This document shows, in pieces, positions 42,248 through 50,730 of a stretch of 64,000 nucleotides of DNA. Every line of letters begins with the position of its first letter. Position 1 is the stretch's first letter. Under the pieces are notes generated by a model. It was given only the letters and a program-made list of their open reading frames with translations, did no database searches and was not told the origin of the DNA. Origin of the DNA: Cohnella thailandensis. GTDB taxonomy: Bacteria; Bacillota; Bacilli; Paenibacillales; Paenibacillaceae. The position numbers and the translations under genes are program-made. Location: positions 21,163 to 85,162 of the forward strand of contig NZ_JACJVQ010000027.1 of NCBI RefSeq assembly GCF_014212135.1. The letters run 5' to 3'.

Positions 42248-43509
42248 CGATTGAACGGGAAGCGAACCAAGCGGGCAGGAAGGAGAGGGGCATGACGACG
42301 ATTCTGGAAGTGAGCGGGCTGCATAAAACGTTCGGATCGCATGCGGCGTTGAAAGGTCCAAGCTTCCGCGTTAACGCGGGGGAGATCATCAGCGTGCTCG
42401 GTCCTTCGGGCTGCGGGAAGTCGACGCTGCTGCAGCTGATCGCGGGGCTTCAGCAGCCGGACTCGGGGGAGATCCGGCTGCGCGGCGAGGTCGTATCGTC
42501 GGCTTCGAAGCTCTTTCCTCCGGAGAAGCGCGGGATCAATATGGTTTTCCAGGATTATGCGTTGTGGCCGCATATGACGTTGTTCGACAACGTGGCTTAC
42601 GGGCTTAAGCGGAGGAAGGCGAGCGCGGCCGATATTCGGGGGAAGGTAAGCGAGCTGCTGGAGCTGCTGCGGCTGGAAGGGCTGCAGGACCGGCTGCCCG
42701 CGCAGCTGTCCGGCGGGCAGCAGCAGCGCGTGGCGATCGCGCGGGCTCTGGCGACGGAGCCGGACCTGCTGCTGCTCGACGAGCCGCTGTCGAACCTCGA
42801 CATGCGCCTGCGGGTCGAGATGCGGACCGAGATGGCGTATCTGTTCCGGCGGCTCGGCACGACGGTTTTTCACGTGACGCACGATCCGGAAGAAGCGTTC
42901 GCGATGGCGGATCGTCTCGTCATCATGCGCGCAGGGGCGATCGACCAGATCGATACGCCGCAGGCGTGCTACGGGCTGCCGGCGACGAGATCGGCAGCCT
43001 CCTTGCTCGGCGCCGCCAACCGGGTGGCGGGCGGCTTCGAGGCGACTCGCTTCGGCGCGGCGGTGCGCGCGGGAGAGAGCCTGCTTCAGGGCACCGTTCC
43101 CGGCGGCTCCTGGAGCGGCGGAAGAGGGGACGGCGCGGTGGCTTTGTTCCGTCCGGAAGCGGCCGTTTGGAGAGAAGCGAATGGGGAGATGAACCCTCTG
43201 GCTTCGGCCTACTCCCATGGGGCTTCTTCTTCCCCAAGCGCCTCCCTTTCCCATGGCTCCTCCCTTGCCGATGAAGAGACGGCTGCGGGAGAAGAAGCCG
43301 CCGCAAGCGAACCGACGGTCTATAATCGCCTCGAAGCCAAGGTGATCCACAGCTCGTTCGAAGGCAGCCGCTGGCGCGTTCTGGGAGAGACCATAAACGG
43401 CGATAAGCTGGCATTCTTCCACGACGCTCCGCTGCCGGCAGGCTCGAGAGGGGCTCTGGAAGTGGCTTCTTCCGAGGTGTACATTTATTCGCAGGATGAA
43501 GAAAGGTAA
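42244..43509 (+). CDS. ABC importer ATPase with low-complexity C-terminal insert
   Basis: A protein of about 421 residues with Walker A GPSGCGKST, signature LSGGQQQRVAIARAL, Walker B LLLLDEPLSNLD and H-loop HVTHDPEEA. The C-terminal TOBE-like region contains a low-complexity stretch rich in Ser, Ala and Glu (about residues 320-360: HGASSSPSASLSHGSS, then EETAAGEEAAASEP) not expected in this family. Two ATGs are well supported: 42244 (AAGGAGGGG, overlapping the permease stop) and 42292 (AAGGAGAGG), which gives the more usual N-terminus MTTILEVSGLHKTF. It energises the preceding permease. Confidence 0.92.
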   Translation: MTIEREANQAGRKERGMTTILEVSGLHKTFGSHAALKGPSFRVNAGEIISVLGPSGCGKSTLLQLIAGLQQPDSGEIRLRGEVVSSASKLFPPEKRGINMVFQDYALWPHMTLFDNVAYGLKRRKASAADIRGKVSELLELLRLEGLQDRLPAQLSGGQQQRVAIARALATEPDLLLLDEPLSNLDMRLRVEMRTEMAYLFRRLGTTVFHVTHDPEEAFAMADRLVIMRAGAIDQIDTPQACYGLPATRSAASLLGAANRVAGGFEATRFGAAVRAGESLLQGTVPGGSWSGGRGDGAVALFRPEAAVWREANGEMNPLASAYSHGASSSPSASLSHGSSLADEETAAGEEAAASEPTVYNRLEAKVIHSSFEGSRWRVLGETINGDKLAFFHDAPLPAGSRGALEVASSEVYIYSQDEER

Positions 43510-43526
43510 AAGAAAGGTAGATTCGC

Positions 43527-44156
43527 ATGTCTCGCATCTTGGCTATATCGGATATACACGGTCATGCGGAAGGAGCCCGCAAGCTGCTCCGCGCGGCGGG
43601 CTATGCGCCCGGCAGGGATGAGCTTTATCTTCTGGGCGATTTTATCGATTGGGACTCGCGCACGTGGCGAGCCTTGGAATACGTAAGGCAATTGGTCGCG
43701 GAGGGAGCCCGGGCGGTGCTCGGCAACATGGAGCGCTGGCTTCTGGAAGCGGGAGACGAGGAGCGCGCGGGAGCCGTCACGGCGGCGGAGCTGGAATTCC
43801 TGCGGAAGACTCCGCTCTATATACGGCGCGAACCTTACCTGTTCGTGCATGCCGGCATCCGTCCCGGCGTCGAGCTGGCCAGCCAGGACGCTTCCGACCT
43901 GATCGGGATCCGCAAGGACTTCTGGGGCGCGGAAGGGGAGCTGCCCTACACGGTCGTGTTCGGGCACACGCCCACTCATAAGATCGGAGCCCCGGCCGGA
44001 GAGATCTGGCAAGGCCCGAGCAAGGTAGGCATCGACACCGGCGCCAAGCACGGCTGCCGCTTGACGCTGGCCGACCTGACCAACCGGCAGGCCTACTCCT
44101 GCTCGACCGGCGACGCGGGATTGTACGGGGATTTTCGTCAGTCGTCTTGGAATTGA
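43527..44156 (+). CDS. Calcineurin-like metallophosphatase with altered motif
   Basis: A 209-residue protein with DIHGH, LLGDFIDWDS, FVHAGIRPG and FGHTPTH motifs of the PPP/ApaH-type phosphoesterase fold. Two family positions differ: GDxxDRG reads GDFIDWD, and GNH[DE] reads GNME, so the catalytic His next to the metal-binding Asn is Met. Activity may be reduced or specialised. It follows the ABC ATPase by 17 bp with GAAAGG upstream and is probably in the same operon, perhaps acting on the imported compound. Confidence 0.8.
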   Translation: MSRILAISDIHGHAEGARKLLRAAGYAPGRDELYLLGDFIDWDSRTWRALEYVRQLVAEGARAVLGNMERWLLEAGDEERAGAVTAAELEFLRKTPLYIRREPYLFVHAGIRPGVELASQDASDLIGIRKDFWGAEGELPYTVVFGHTPTHKIGAPAGEIWQGPSKVGIDTGAKHGCRLTLADLTNRQAYSCSTGDAGLYGDFRQSSWN

Positions 44157-44300
44157 TTTAGCGTCGAATTGAGATATAAACCCATTATCCCTTTGCATCA
44201 GAACCCGCTCGAAGCGGCTAGACGCCGTAGTTCTGAGTGGAGGGGATAGCGGGTTTAGGTAAGTGCGAAGAATATTCGGCCAAGAGAGCGCCAGGGCCAA
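44157..44300. repeat. Intergenic inverted repeats after the phosphatase gene
   Basis: AAACCCATTATCCC (from 44178) is answered by the inverted form GGGGATAGCGGGTTT (44242-44256). Related copies recur at 44537 (TTCTGAACGAGAGGGATAG), inverted at about 44590-44617, and at 44638. No gene is evident between 44157 and 44741. Confidence 0.6.
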
Positions 44301-44440
44301 GAAAGGTACTGGGTACCACACATAGGAGGGAATGCGAAGGAGAACGGTCAAGAAAGGTACTGGGTACCACACATAGGAGGGAATGCGAAGAAGAACGGTC
44401 AAGAAAGGAACCAGGTATCACGCATTGGTGAAAGCTCGAG
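44301..44440. repeat. Three-copy 51-bp tandem repeat with hairpin units (array 4)
   Basis: Units start at 44301, 44352 and 44403 (51 bp apart). The first two are almost identical, while the third is diverged (GGAACCAGGTATCACGCAT) and seems incomplete. Each contains GGTACTGGGTACC, a 5-bp inverted repeat with a 3-base centre, followed by ACACATAGG. The core resembles that of the repeat at 63788. It lies between convergent genes. Confidence 0.9.
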
Positions 44441-44504
44441 GAAGAAAGAAATAGTCAATCGGGCATAGTTTAGTGCATTATCGCGCTTAGTCGGGCGGAT
44501 GTTG

Positions 44505-44521
44505 ATCGTTCTGCGAACGAT
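44505..44521. repeat. Small perfect hairpin
   Basis: ATCGTTC-TGC-GAACGAT: a 7-bp stem with a 3-base loop, followed by AAGGTTTTCTG. It may act as a weak terminator in this repeat-rich gap. Confidence 0.45.
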
Positions 44522-44680
44522 AAGGTTTTCTGTTCGTTCTGAACGAGAGGGATAGCAGGTTCTGAGCGACTAACGGATATGCCATAGAAAGAACCCGCCA
44601 TCCCCACGCCTCAGAACCGGCGAGGTGACACGGCCAATTCTGAGCGTGAGGGATAGTGGGTTTTCTAGCGTTGCCGCGAT

Positions 44681-44766
44681 TGCGGTGTATTTACGATGTT
44701 ATTTCGCCATCGCCTTACTCGAATGCGGCGTGTTTGCGACGTTACTTCGCCATAGCCTTAAACGAA
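44681..44766. repeat. 43-bp tandem duplication of the hemL 3' end
   Basis: 44681-44723 and 44724-44766 are contiguous copies, identical at 35 of 43 positions. The second contains the end of hemL including its stop; the first repeats the Ala-Met-Ala-Lys-stop segment just beyond the gene. Confidence 0.85.
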
Positions 44767-46058
44767 GCCTCCGCAGCCTCCAAGGTGGCGTCGATGTCTT
44801 CGTCGCTGTGGGCGGTGGTCAAGAACCAGGCCTCGTACTTGGACGGGGCGAGGTAGATGCCGCGCTCCAACATCTCGCGGAAGAAGCGGGCGAATTGCTC
44901 GCCGTCCGTGTCCTGCGCTTCCTCGTAGTTCGTGACCGGGTGGTCGCAGAAGTGGGTCGAGAACGCGCCGACGATCCGATTTATCGTCAGCGGAACCCCG
45001 TGGCGGGAGGCCGATTCGGCCAATCCCGCCGCAAGGCGAGCCGCCTGGGCGTCCATCTTCGCGTAGACGCCCGGGGCGGCCAGCACGTCGAGGCAGGCGA
45101 TGCCCGCCGCGACGGAGGCGGGGTTGCCCGCCATCGTGCCGGCCTGGTAGGCGGGCCCAAGCGGCGCGACTTGCTCCATCACCTTGCGGCGTCCGCCGTA
45201 GGCGCCGATCGGCAGGCCGCCGCCGATGATCTTGCCGAGGGCGGTCAGGTCGGGCTCGATCGCCGCGCGGTCCGGGAAGGCGTCGAACGTCTGCGTCGTG
45301 CCGTAATGGAAGCGGAAGGCCGTGATGACCTCGTCATAGATGACGAGGGCTCCGGCTTCGCGCGCCATGCGGCAGACGTCCTCGAGGAAGCCGGGCTTCG
45401 GCATGACCATGCCGAAGTTGCCGACGATCGGCTCGACGAGGACGGCGGCGACGTCGTCGCCCCAGCGCTCGAGCGCGAGCTTCAGCCCTTCCGTATCGTT
45501 GAACGGAACGGTGATGACTTCGCTGGCGATGCTAATCGGAATGCCCGCGCTGTCGGGAATGCCGAGAGTCGAAGGGCCGGAGCCCGCCGCGACGAGGACG
45601 AGATCCGAGTGGCCGTGATAGCAGCCGGCGAACTTGACGATCTTCGTGCGCTTCGTCGCCGCGCGGGCGACGCGGATCGTCGTCATGACGGCTTCCGTGC
45701 CGGAATTGACGAAGCGAACCTTGTCCAGCGACGGGATCGCTTCCTTCAGCTTGCGGGCCAGCACAATCTCGAGCTCGGTCGCCGTCCCGTACAGCGTGCC
45801 GTTCTGCGCGGCCCGAACGATAGCGTCCGTCACGTGCGGATGCGCGTGGCCCGTAATGATCGGGCCGAAGGCTGCTAAATAATCGATGTACCGGTTGCCG
45901 TCCGCGTCCCAGAAATAAGCTCCCTGAGCCTTCTCCATGAAGACGGGAGCTCCGCCCCCGACGGCCTTGAACGAACGGGAAGGGCTGTTCACCCCTCCGA
46001 CGATATGCCGCTTCGCTTCCTCGTATAATTGAGCCGATCTGACTCTTGGCTGCATCAT
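44742..46058 (-). CDS. hemL: Glutamate-1-semialdehyde 2,1-aminomutase (GsaB-like)
   Basis: A 438-residue PLP enzyme that makes 5-aminolevulinate from glutamate-1-semialdehyde for haem synthesis. Motifs: GGVNSPSRSF, AGCYHGHSD, VIYDEVITAFR and the PLP lysine in LGKIIGGGLPIGAYGG. The N-terminal wording (VNSPSRSFKAVGGG, then GPIITGHAHPHV) is closer to the second Bacillus paralogue GsaB than to the hemAXCDBL-cluster enzyme. No other hem gene is near, which agrees with a paralogue. Two ATGs start the frame, with GAGGAGG upstream. Its 3' end is tandemly duplicated. Confidence 0.93.
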   Translation of the reverse strand: MMQPRVRSAQLYEEAKRHIVGGVNSPSRSFKAVGGGAPVFMEKAQGAYFWDADGNRYIDYLAAFGPIITGHAHPHVTDAIVRAAQNGTLYGTATELEIVLARKLKEAIPSLDKVRFVNSGTEAVMTTIRVARAATKRTKIVKFAGCYHGHSDLVLVAAGSGPSTLGIPDSAGIPISIASEVITVPFNDTEGLKLALERWGDDVAAVLVEPIVGNFGMVMPKPGFLEDVCRMAREAGALVIYDEVITAFRFHYGTTQTFDAFPDRAAIEPDLTALGKIIGGGLPIGAYGGRRKVMEQVAPLGPAYQAGTMAGNPASVAAGIACLDVLAAPGVYAKMDAQAARLAAGLAESASRHGVPLTINRIVGAFSTHFCDHPVTNYEEAQDTDGEQFARFFREMLERGIYLAPSKYEAWFLTTAHSDEDIDATLEAAEASFKAMAK

Positions 46059-46128
46059 AAGAAATCCTCCTCTAGCTATATGTACAAGGTTGTCCTATCC
46101 GCTTAGGTCCAATGTTGTTATAACACAC

Positions 46129-46157
46129 GAGGGGCCCGTCCCGAAAGACGGCCCCTC
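46129..46157 (-). terminator. Hairpin terminator after the LCP gene
   Basis: GAGGGGCCCGTC pairs with GACGGCCCCTC with one bulge. It lies between the LCP stop and the hemL start codon on the same strand. The T-run is poor, so efficiency is uncertain. Confidence 0.6.
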
Positions 46158-46192
46158 GCACGCAAGTAGTATTCTTTGGTTTGAACGCCCGG

Positions 46193-47224
46193 TTACGAGT
46201 CCGAGGAATCCGAGTTCGACCCCGAAGCCGACGCCGAGCCCGATGCGGACGGAGACGGAGTCGCGGCCGCCGTGTCGTCCTTGTTCAGCACTTCCTGCAC
46301 GTATTCCTTCAGCTCGTCCTTGTCCGTAATGCCGAGCACCGAAGCGCCGCCTACCTTCTCGTCGGAGATCAACTCCATCGGAGGCAATTGGGCCGAGCCG
46401 GCCTGATGGGACTTGAAGCCGAGGCTGGCCAGCTTCAGCATGTCGTTCGCGGACAGGTTCGTCTCGATAAACGGGCTCACTTCGCCGATGATATCCGGCA
46501 GCTTAACGAGGTTCCAGCCGCTCTTCAGCTTGTTCGCGACCGCCTTCAGGAATTCGCGCTGGCGCTCGGTGCGCGTGAAGTCGGACATGGCGTCGTGGCG
46601 GAAGCGAACGTACTGCAGCGCATGTTCGCCGTCCAGGTGCTGCTGGCCTTCCTTCAGGTCGATGTCGTACACGTGCCCGTCCGCGGCGTCCGTGTAATGC
46701 ATATCCTTTTCTACATAGAAATCCACGCCGCCGATCGCGTCCACGAGCTTGATGAAGCCTTGGAAGTCGGCGTATACGTAATACTGGATGTTCAATCCCG
46801 TCAAATCGCCGATCGTCTTCATCGCGAGGTTCGGACCGCCAAGCGTTATGGCCGTGTTGATCCGGTTATCCTTGTAGCCCGGAATCTCGGCGTACGTATC
46901 GCGCAGGATGGAGAACAGGTGCGCTTTCTTCGTGACCGGGTCGAACGAAGCGACCATCATCGAGTCGGAGCGGGCAACCTCGCCCTCGCGAAGGCCGCGG
47001 TCGTCTCCTCCCATTAGCAGGATGTTGACCCTCTCGGTTCCCGTCCATTCCGGAGGGGCTACCTCGGGCTTCTCATCGAATTGGTCGAACCGCGACTCTC
47101 CTTCGTCCTTCTGGAGGCTGTCCAGCTTGTTATATCCGTTATACGCCCATACGGCTCCTGCTCCGACGGCAAGGACGACCAGGGCTAACAGGGTAAGCAG
47201 AGTCCATTTTAATTTTTTTCTCAT
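46193..47224 (-). CDS. LytR-CpsA-Psr (LCP) family cell-wall glycopolymer ligase
   Basis: A 343-residue membrane-anchored enzyme that attaches teichoic acid or other glycopolymers to peptidoglycan outside the cell. It has a basic N-terminus with one helix (LLTLLALVVLAVGAGAVWAY) and an LCP domain with NILLMGGDDR, ARSDSMMVASFD, SILRDTYAEIPGY and YVRFRHD, which carry the Arg and Asp residues of the active site. The C-terminal tail is low-complexity (Ser, Ala, Gly, Asp). ATG at 47224. The promoter is about 105 bp upstream at 47331-47360. Confidence 0.94.
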   Translation of the reverse strand: MRKKLKWTLLTLLALVVLAVGAGAVWAYNGYNKLDSLQKDEGESRFDQFDEKPEVAPPEWTGTERVNILLMGGDDRGLREGEVARSDSMMVASFDPVTKKAHLFSILRDTYAEIPGYKDNRINTAITLGGPNLAMKTIGDLTGLNIQYYVYADFQGFIKLVDAIGGVDFYVEKDMHYTDAADGHVYDIDLKEGQQHLDGEHALQYVRFRHDAMSDFTRTERQREFLKAVANKLKSGWNLVKLPDIIGEVSPFIETNLSANDMLKLASLGFKSHQAGSAQLPPMELISDEKVGGASVLGITDKDELKEYVQEVLNKDDTAAATPSPSASGSASASGSNSDSSDS

Positions 47225-47330
47225 AGCGGATTAGTTCCTTTCGGTGTTCAGGACTAGGATGGGCTCCCGCCGAAGCCTCCAATCGTCCCAATCGCAGAAT
47301 GTTTAGCTTTAGAAGAAGACATATTGTAGA

Positions 47331-47360
47331 ATTATAAAGTTATGACCCGTATTTAATCAA
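47331..47360 (-). promoter_or_regulatory. Sigma-A promoter of the LCP gene
   Basis: Minus strand TTGATT (47360-47355) and a consensus TATAAT (47336-47331), 18 bp apart. Confidence 0.75.
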
Positions 47361-47405
47361 GTTTTGTCGCATTTCGGCATTATAAAAAGGGGCAATGTTT
47401 ACCAT

Positions 47406-48428
47406 ATGTTAGCCATTGACGTGAACCGGCTGCGCAAGCAGTTCAAGGTTCAAAAAAACCGCGAAGGCCTTAAGGGAGCCGTGCTCGATCTGTTCAAGAG
47501 AGAGCATACGCTGGTAACCGCCGTGAAGGATATCAGCTTCCAAATTCCTCAAGGAGAAATCTGCGGCTACATCGGAGAGAACGGAGCCGGCAAATCGACC
47601 ACCATCAAGATGCTGACGGGCATTCTCGTCCCGACGTCCGGGCAAATCCACGTGAACGGCTTCGTCCCGCACAAGGACAGGGAGCGGTTCGTGAAGGAGA
47701 TCGGCGTCGTCTTCGGCCAGAGAAGCCAGCTGTGGTGGGACATCGGGGTCATCGAGTCGTTCCGGCTTCTGCGCAAGGTATACCGGGTGGACGAGACGGA
47801 CTTCAAGCGTAGGCTGGACGAGCTGATCGAGACGCTTGACCTGGGCGACTTGCTCAACCGGCCCGTTCGCAAGCTGAGTCTCGGGCAGCGGATGAGATGC
47901 GAGCTAGTGGCGGCGCTGCTTCATCAGCCGTCCATTCTGTTCCTTGACGAGCCGACGATCGGTCTCGATATTATCGTCAAAACGCAAATCCGGGATTTCC
48001 TCAAAAAAATCAACCGAGAGCACGGAACGACCATTTTGCTGACCACCCACGACCTTCAGGATATCGATGCGCTCTGCTCCAGAGTTATTATGCTCGATGA
48101 CGGCCATATCATCTACGACGGCGGTCTGAACGAGCTTAAAGACCGTTGGAGCAAAGGGCGGGAGATCGTGTTCCAGTTCACGGACGCCGTCTCGCTGGAC
48201 CGGGTAAACTCTTTAACGGCGGGTCTGGACGTCCGTTGGACGAAGGAGAACGAGATGGCGGCCAAGGTGTGGATACCTCGCGAGATGAACGTCTCGGACG
48301 TGCTGGCCAGGGTCGTGAGCTCTGCCGAGATCAGCGATATCAAAATCCTGGAGACGAACACGGACGAGATCGTCCGCGAGATCTACCGAACCGGCAGTCC
48401 GGAGGCGGGGGAGGGAATTCGTGGTTAG
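47406..48428 (+). CDS. ABC-2 type exporter ATPase (COG4586 type)
   Basis: A protein of about 340 residues with Walker A GENGAGKST, the long Q-loop region FGQRSQLWWDIGVIES, signature KLSLGQRMRCELVAAL, Walker B ILFLDEPTIGLD and H-loop LLTTHDLQD. The WWD insertion after the Q-loop is typical of the COG4586 group that pairs with two ABC-2 permeases. The ATG at 47406 is chosen because the protein then begins just before the domain; the ribosome site AAAAAGGGG is 13 nt away, so the start is not certain. The stop overlaps the next gene by 8 bp. Confidence 0.9.
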   Translation: MLAIDVNRLRKQFKVQKNREGLKGAVLDLFKREHTLVTAVKDISFQIPQGEICGYIGENGAGKSTTIKMLTGILVPTSGQIHVNGFVPHKDRERFVKEIGVVFGQRSQLWWDIGVIESFRLLRKVYRVDETDFKRRLDELIETLDLGDLLNRPVRKLSLGQRMRCELVAALLHQPSILFLDEPTIGLDIIVKTQIRDFLKKINREHGTTILLTTHDLQDIDALCSRVIMLDDGHIIYDGGLNELKDRWSKGREIVFQFTDAVSLDRVNSLTAGLDVRWTKENEMAAKVWIPREMNVSDVLARVVSSAEISDIKILETNTDEIVREIYRTGSPEAGEGIRG

Positions 48429-49215
48429 CGCTTATTTCGATTTTGTCCGCATCCGTTTCCTGACGATGCTCGCGTACCGGGTCAATTATTACAGCGGGAT
48501 CGTCATCTATGCCATCAACATAGGCGCCTATTACTTCATGTGGAGGGCGATCTACGGCGACGCGGAGACGCTCGGCGGCTTTACGGCCGCGCAGATGACG
48601 ACTTACATCGCGGTGTCCTGGATGGCCCGGGCTTTTTATTTCAATAACCTCGACCGGGAGATTTCAAACGAGATCCGGGACGGCAGCGTCGCCGTGCAGA
48701 TGATGAGGCCGATCTCCTACCTGCTGGTCAAAATGATGCAGGGCTTCGGAGAAGGCATCTTCCGAATGCTCATGCTCATGGTTCCCGGGATGATCGTGGC
48801 GGTTCTGCTGTTCCCCGTCTCGCTCCCGACCGATCCGATGCGTTGGGTCGTCTTCTTCGTCATGCTGTGGTTCAGCTTCCTGATCAATTCCCAGCTGAAC
48901 CTTCTGACCGGGCTGTTCGCCTTCTTCGTGGAGAACAACGAAGGGCTGATGAGAATGAAGCGGGTGCTGATCGATCTGCTGTCCGGCGTTCTGCTGCCGA
49001 TCACTTTTTTTCCGGGGTGGGCCAAGACCCTCCTGGAATGGCTGCCGTTCCAAGCGATCACTTACCTGCCGAGCTCGGTGTTCACCGGCCGGCTGAACGG
49101 CGAGGAAGTCTGGAACGCGCTTTACGTCCAGATCGCCTGGTTCCTGGTGCTGATCGTTCCGATCCTGCTGATGTGGCGGTCGGCCCGCAAGCGTCTGTTC
49201 GTGCAGGGAGGGTGA
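48421..49215 (+). CDS. ABC-2 family exporter permease
   Basis: A 264-residue membrane protein with about six helices, of the kind paired with COG4586 ATPases (COG4587 type). Start is GTG at 48421, inside the end of the ATPase gene, after GGGGGAGGG. Characteristic features are ISNEIRDGSVAVQMMRP after the second helix and the final LLMWRSARKRLFVQGG. It forms the channel with the next gene; the substrate is unknown. Confidence 0.88.
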   Translation: MVSAYFDFVRIRFLTMLAYRVNYYSGIVIYAINIGAYYFMWRAIYGDAETLGGFTAAQMTTYIAVSWMARAFYFNNLDREISNEIRDGSVAVQMMRPISYLLVKMMQGFGEGIFRMLMLMVPGMIVAVLLFPVSLPTDPMRWVVFFVMLWFSFLINSQLNLLTGLFAFFVENNEGLMRMKRVLIDLLSGVLLPITFFPGWAKTLLEWLPFQAITYLPSSVFTGRLNGEEVWNALYVQIAWFLVLIVPILLMWRSARKRLFVQGG

Positions 49216-49221
49216 GCCGAC

Positions 49222-50019
49222 ATGACTAAGATCCTGTTCTCGTTATCGTTGTTCAGAGAATATATCGCCAACTACATCAAGACCAAGCTGACGTACCGCG
49301 CGGACTTCTGGGTCGAGGTCGCGTCCGATCTGCTTTTCTCGGCGATGAACCTTATCTTCATCTTCGTCGTTTTCCAGCATACGCCGTCCTTGGGCGACTG
49401 GAGCGAGGCCGAGGTCGTGTTCGTCTACGGTTACTTTATGATTCCGTATGGCTTGTTCAGTACGTTCTCGAACCTGTGGAATTTCAGCGAGCGTTATATC
49501 GTCAAAGGGGAGATGGATCGTATCCTGACCCGACCGGCCGGTTCATTAACCCAAGTCATGCTGGAAAACGTGGATCCGCCGTCCCTCATCGGCTCGCTTG
49601 TCGGCCTAGGCATCATGGCGACGGCTTGGTGGAGGCTGGGGCTATCGTTCGACTGGTACGATCCTTTCGTCCTGATCGTGCTGGCGCTCGGCTCGACGCT
49701 CGTTTATTTGGGAATCTACACGGCGATCGCCGCGCTCTCTTTCTATTCGGACGCGCCCACGGGCATCACCCCGTTGATCTACAACATTCAGAATTACGGA
49801 CGCTATCCGATCCAGATTTATAATAAAACCATTCGATTCCTGCTGACCTGGCTGCTGCCTTTCGCGTTCGTCGGGGTTTATCCGGCCTCCTTCTTCCTGG
49901 AGGAGCATCGCGATCCTCTGATGGCGTGGCTGACACCCGCGGTCGGCCTCGTCGTCGGAGCGATCGGCCTGGGCGTTTGGACGCACGGGGTCAAGCGGTA
50001 CCGAGGCGCGGGATCATAA
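49222..50019 (+). CDS. ABC-2 family exporter permease (DUF990/COG3694 type)
   Basis: A 265-residue protein with about six helices; GEMDRILTRPAGSLTQVMLE and NIQNYGRYPIQIYNKTIRFLLTW are typical of the DUF990 permease group. It follows its partner by 6 bp with GGGAGGGTG upstream. The three-gene set (ATPase plus two different permeases) is a common uncharacterised exporter of Gram-positive bacteria. Confidence 0.88.
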   Translation: MTKILFSLSLFREYIANYIKTKLTYRADFWVEVASDLLFSAMNLIFIFVVFQHTPSLGDWSEAEVVFVYGYFMIPYGLFSTFSNLWNFSERYIVKGEMDRILTRPAGSLTQVMLENVDPPSLIGSLVGLGIMATAWWRLGLSFDWYDPFVLIVLALGSTLVYLGIYTAIAALSFYSDAPTGITPLIYNIQNYGRYPIQIYNKTIRFLLTWLLPFAFVGVYPASFFLEEHRDPLMAWLTPAVGLVVGAIGLGVWTHGVKRYRGAGS

Positions 50020-50043
50020 GGTTATCTAAAGGAGAATCGCAAC

Positions 50044-50517
50044 ATGTCATCTATCGCAATCGGCCGACCGGCGCCCGAATTCGAGCTTCTGGCCTCGAAC
50101 GGCAAGAAGGTGAAGCTAAGCAAGTTTCGTGGCAAAAAGGTCGTGCTCTACTTTTATCCGAAGGATATGACGCCGACCTGCACCCAGGAGTCATGCGATT
50201 TCCGCGACGCGAACCCGGCGCTCAAGAAGGCGGGGGCCGTCGTCCTCGGCATCAGTCCGGACGAGCTGAAGTCCCATGCGAAGTTCGTGGAGAAGCATGA
50301 GCTTCCGTTCCTGCTGCTGTCCGACCCGGATCATGCGATCGCGGAAGCGTACGGCGTCTGGCAAGAGAAGAAGCTCTACGGGAGAACGTATATGGGCATC
50401 GTTCGCTCGACGTTCCTGATCGACGAAGAAGGAATCCTGATAGCCGAATGGCGCAACGTGAGGGTGAAGGAGCACGCCCGGAAGGTGCTCGAAGCCGTTC
50501 GCGGCGGCGTCAAATAA
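50044..50517 (+). CDS. bcp: Thioredoxin-dependent thiol peroxidase (peroxiredoxin Q)
   Basis: A 157-residue Bcp/PrxQ enzyme that reduces peroxides with thioredoxin. The peroxidatic Cys is C46 in TPTCTQESC, and the resolving Cys is C51 in the same segment, as in atypical 2-Cys PrxQ. ATG follows AAGGAG. It lies 24 bp after the exporter genes and may share their transcript; a strong terminator follows. Confidence 0.95.
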   Translation: MSSIAIGRPAPEFELLASNGKKVKLSKFRGKKVVLYFYPKDMTPTCTQESCDFRDANPALKKAGAVVLGISPDELKSHAKFVEKHELPFLLLSDPDHAIAEAYGVWQEKKLYGRTYMGIVRSTFLIDEEGILIAEWRNVRVKEHARKVLEAVRGGVK

Positions 50518-50533
50518 GGCAAGTGCGAAGGCG

Positions 50534-50580
50534 AAGGCTATCCCATCGGTCCGAACGGGCCGGGGATAGCCTTTATTTAT
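50534..50580 (+). terminator. Terminator after bcp
   Basis: AAGGCTATCCC pairs with GGGATAGCCTT, followed by TATTTATTT. Confidence 0.9.
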
Positions 50581-50730
50581 TTCGCCGTCACCCGAAAAAA
50601 CGCTACCCTACCTTGAATCCGCCGCCTGTTATTCGGAACGGTCCGCCTGTACAATGAGTTGCATGAAAGGGTTTGCAACGCGAGACGCGCTTTGCAGCTC
50701 AACGGAGACAACGAGGAGGTGCCGCACAAG

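Noticed and set aside
44218..44431. Short frames on both strands in the 44.3-kb repeat
   Set aside because: Products of the 51-bp period; repeated 17-residue units without ribosome sites.
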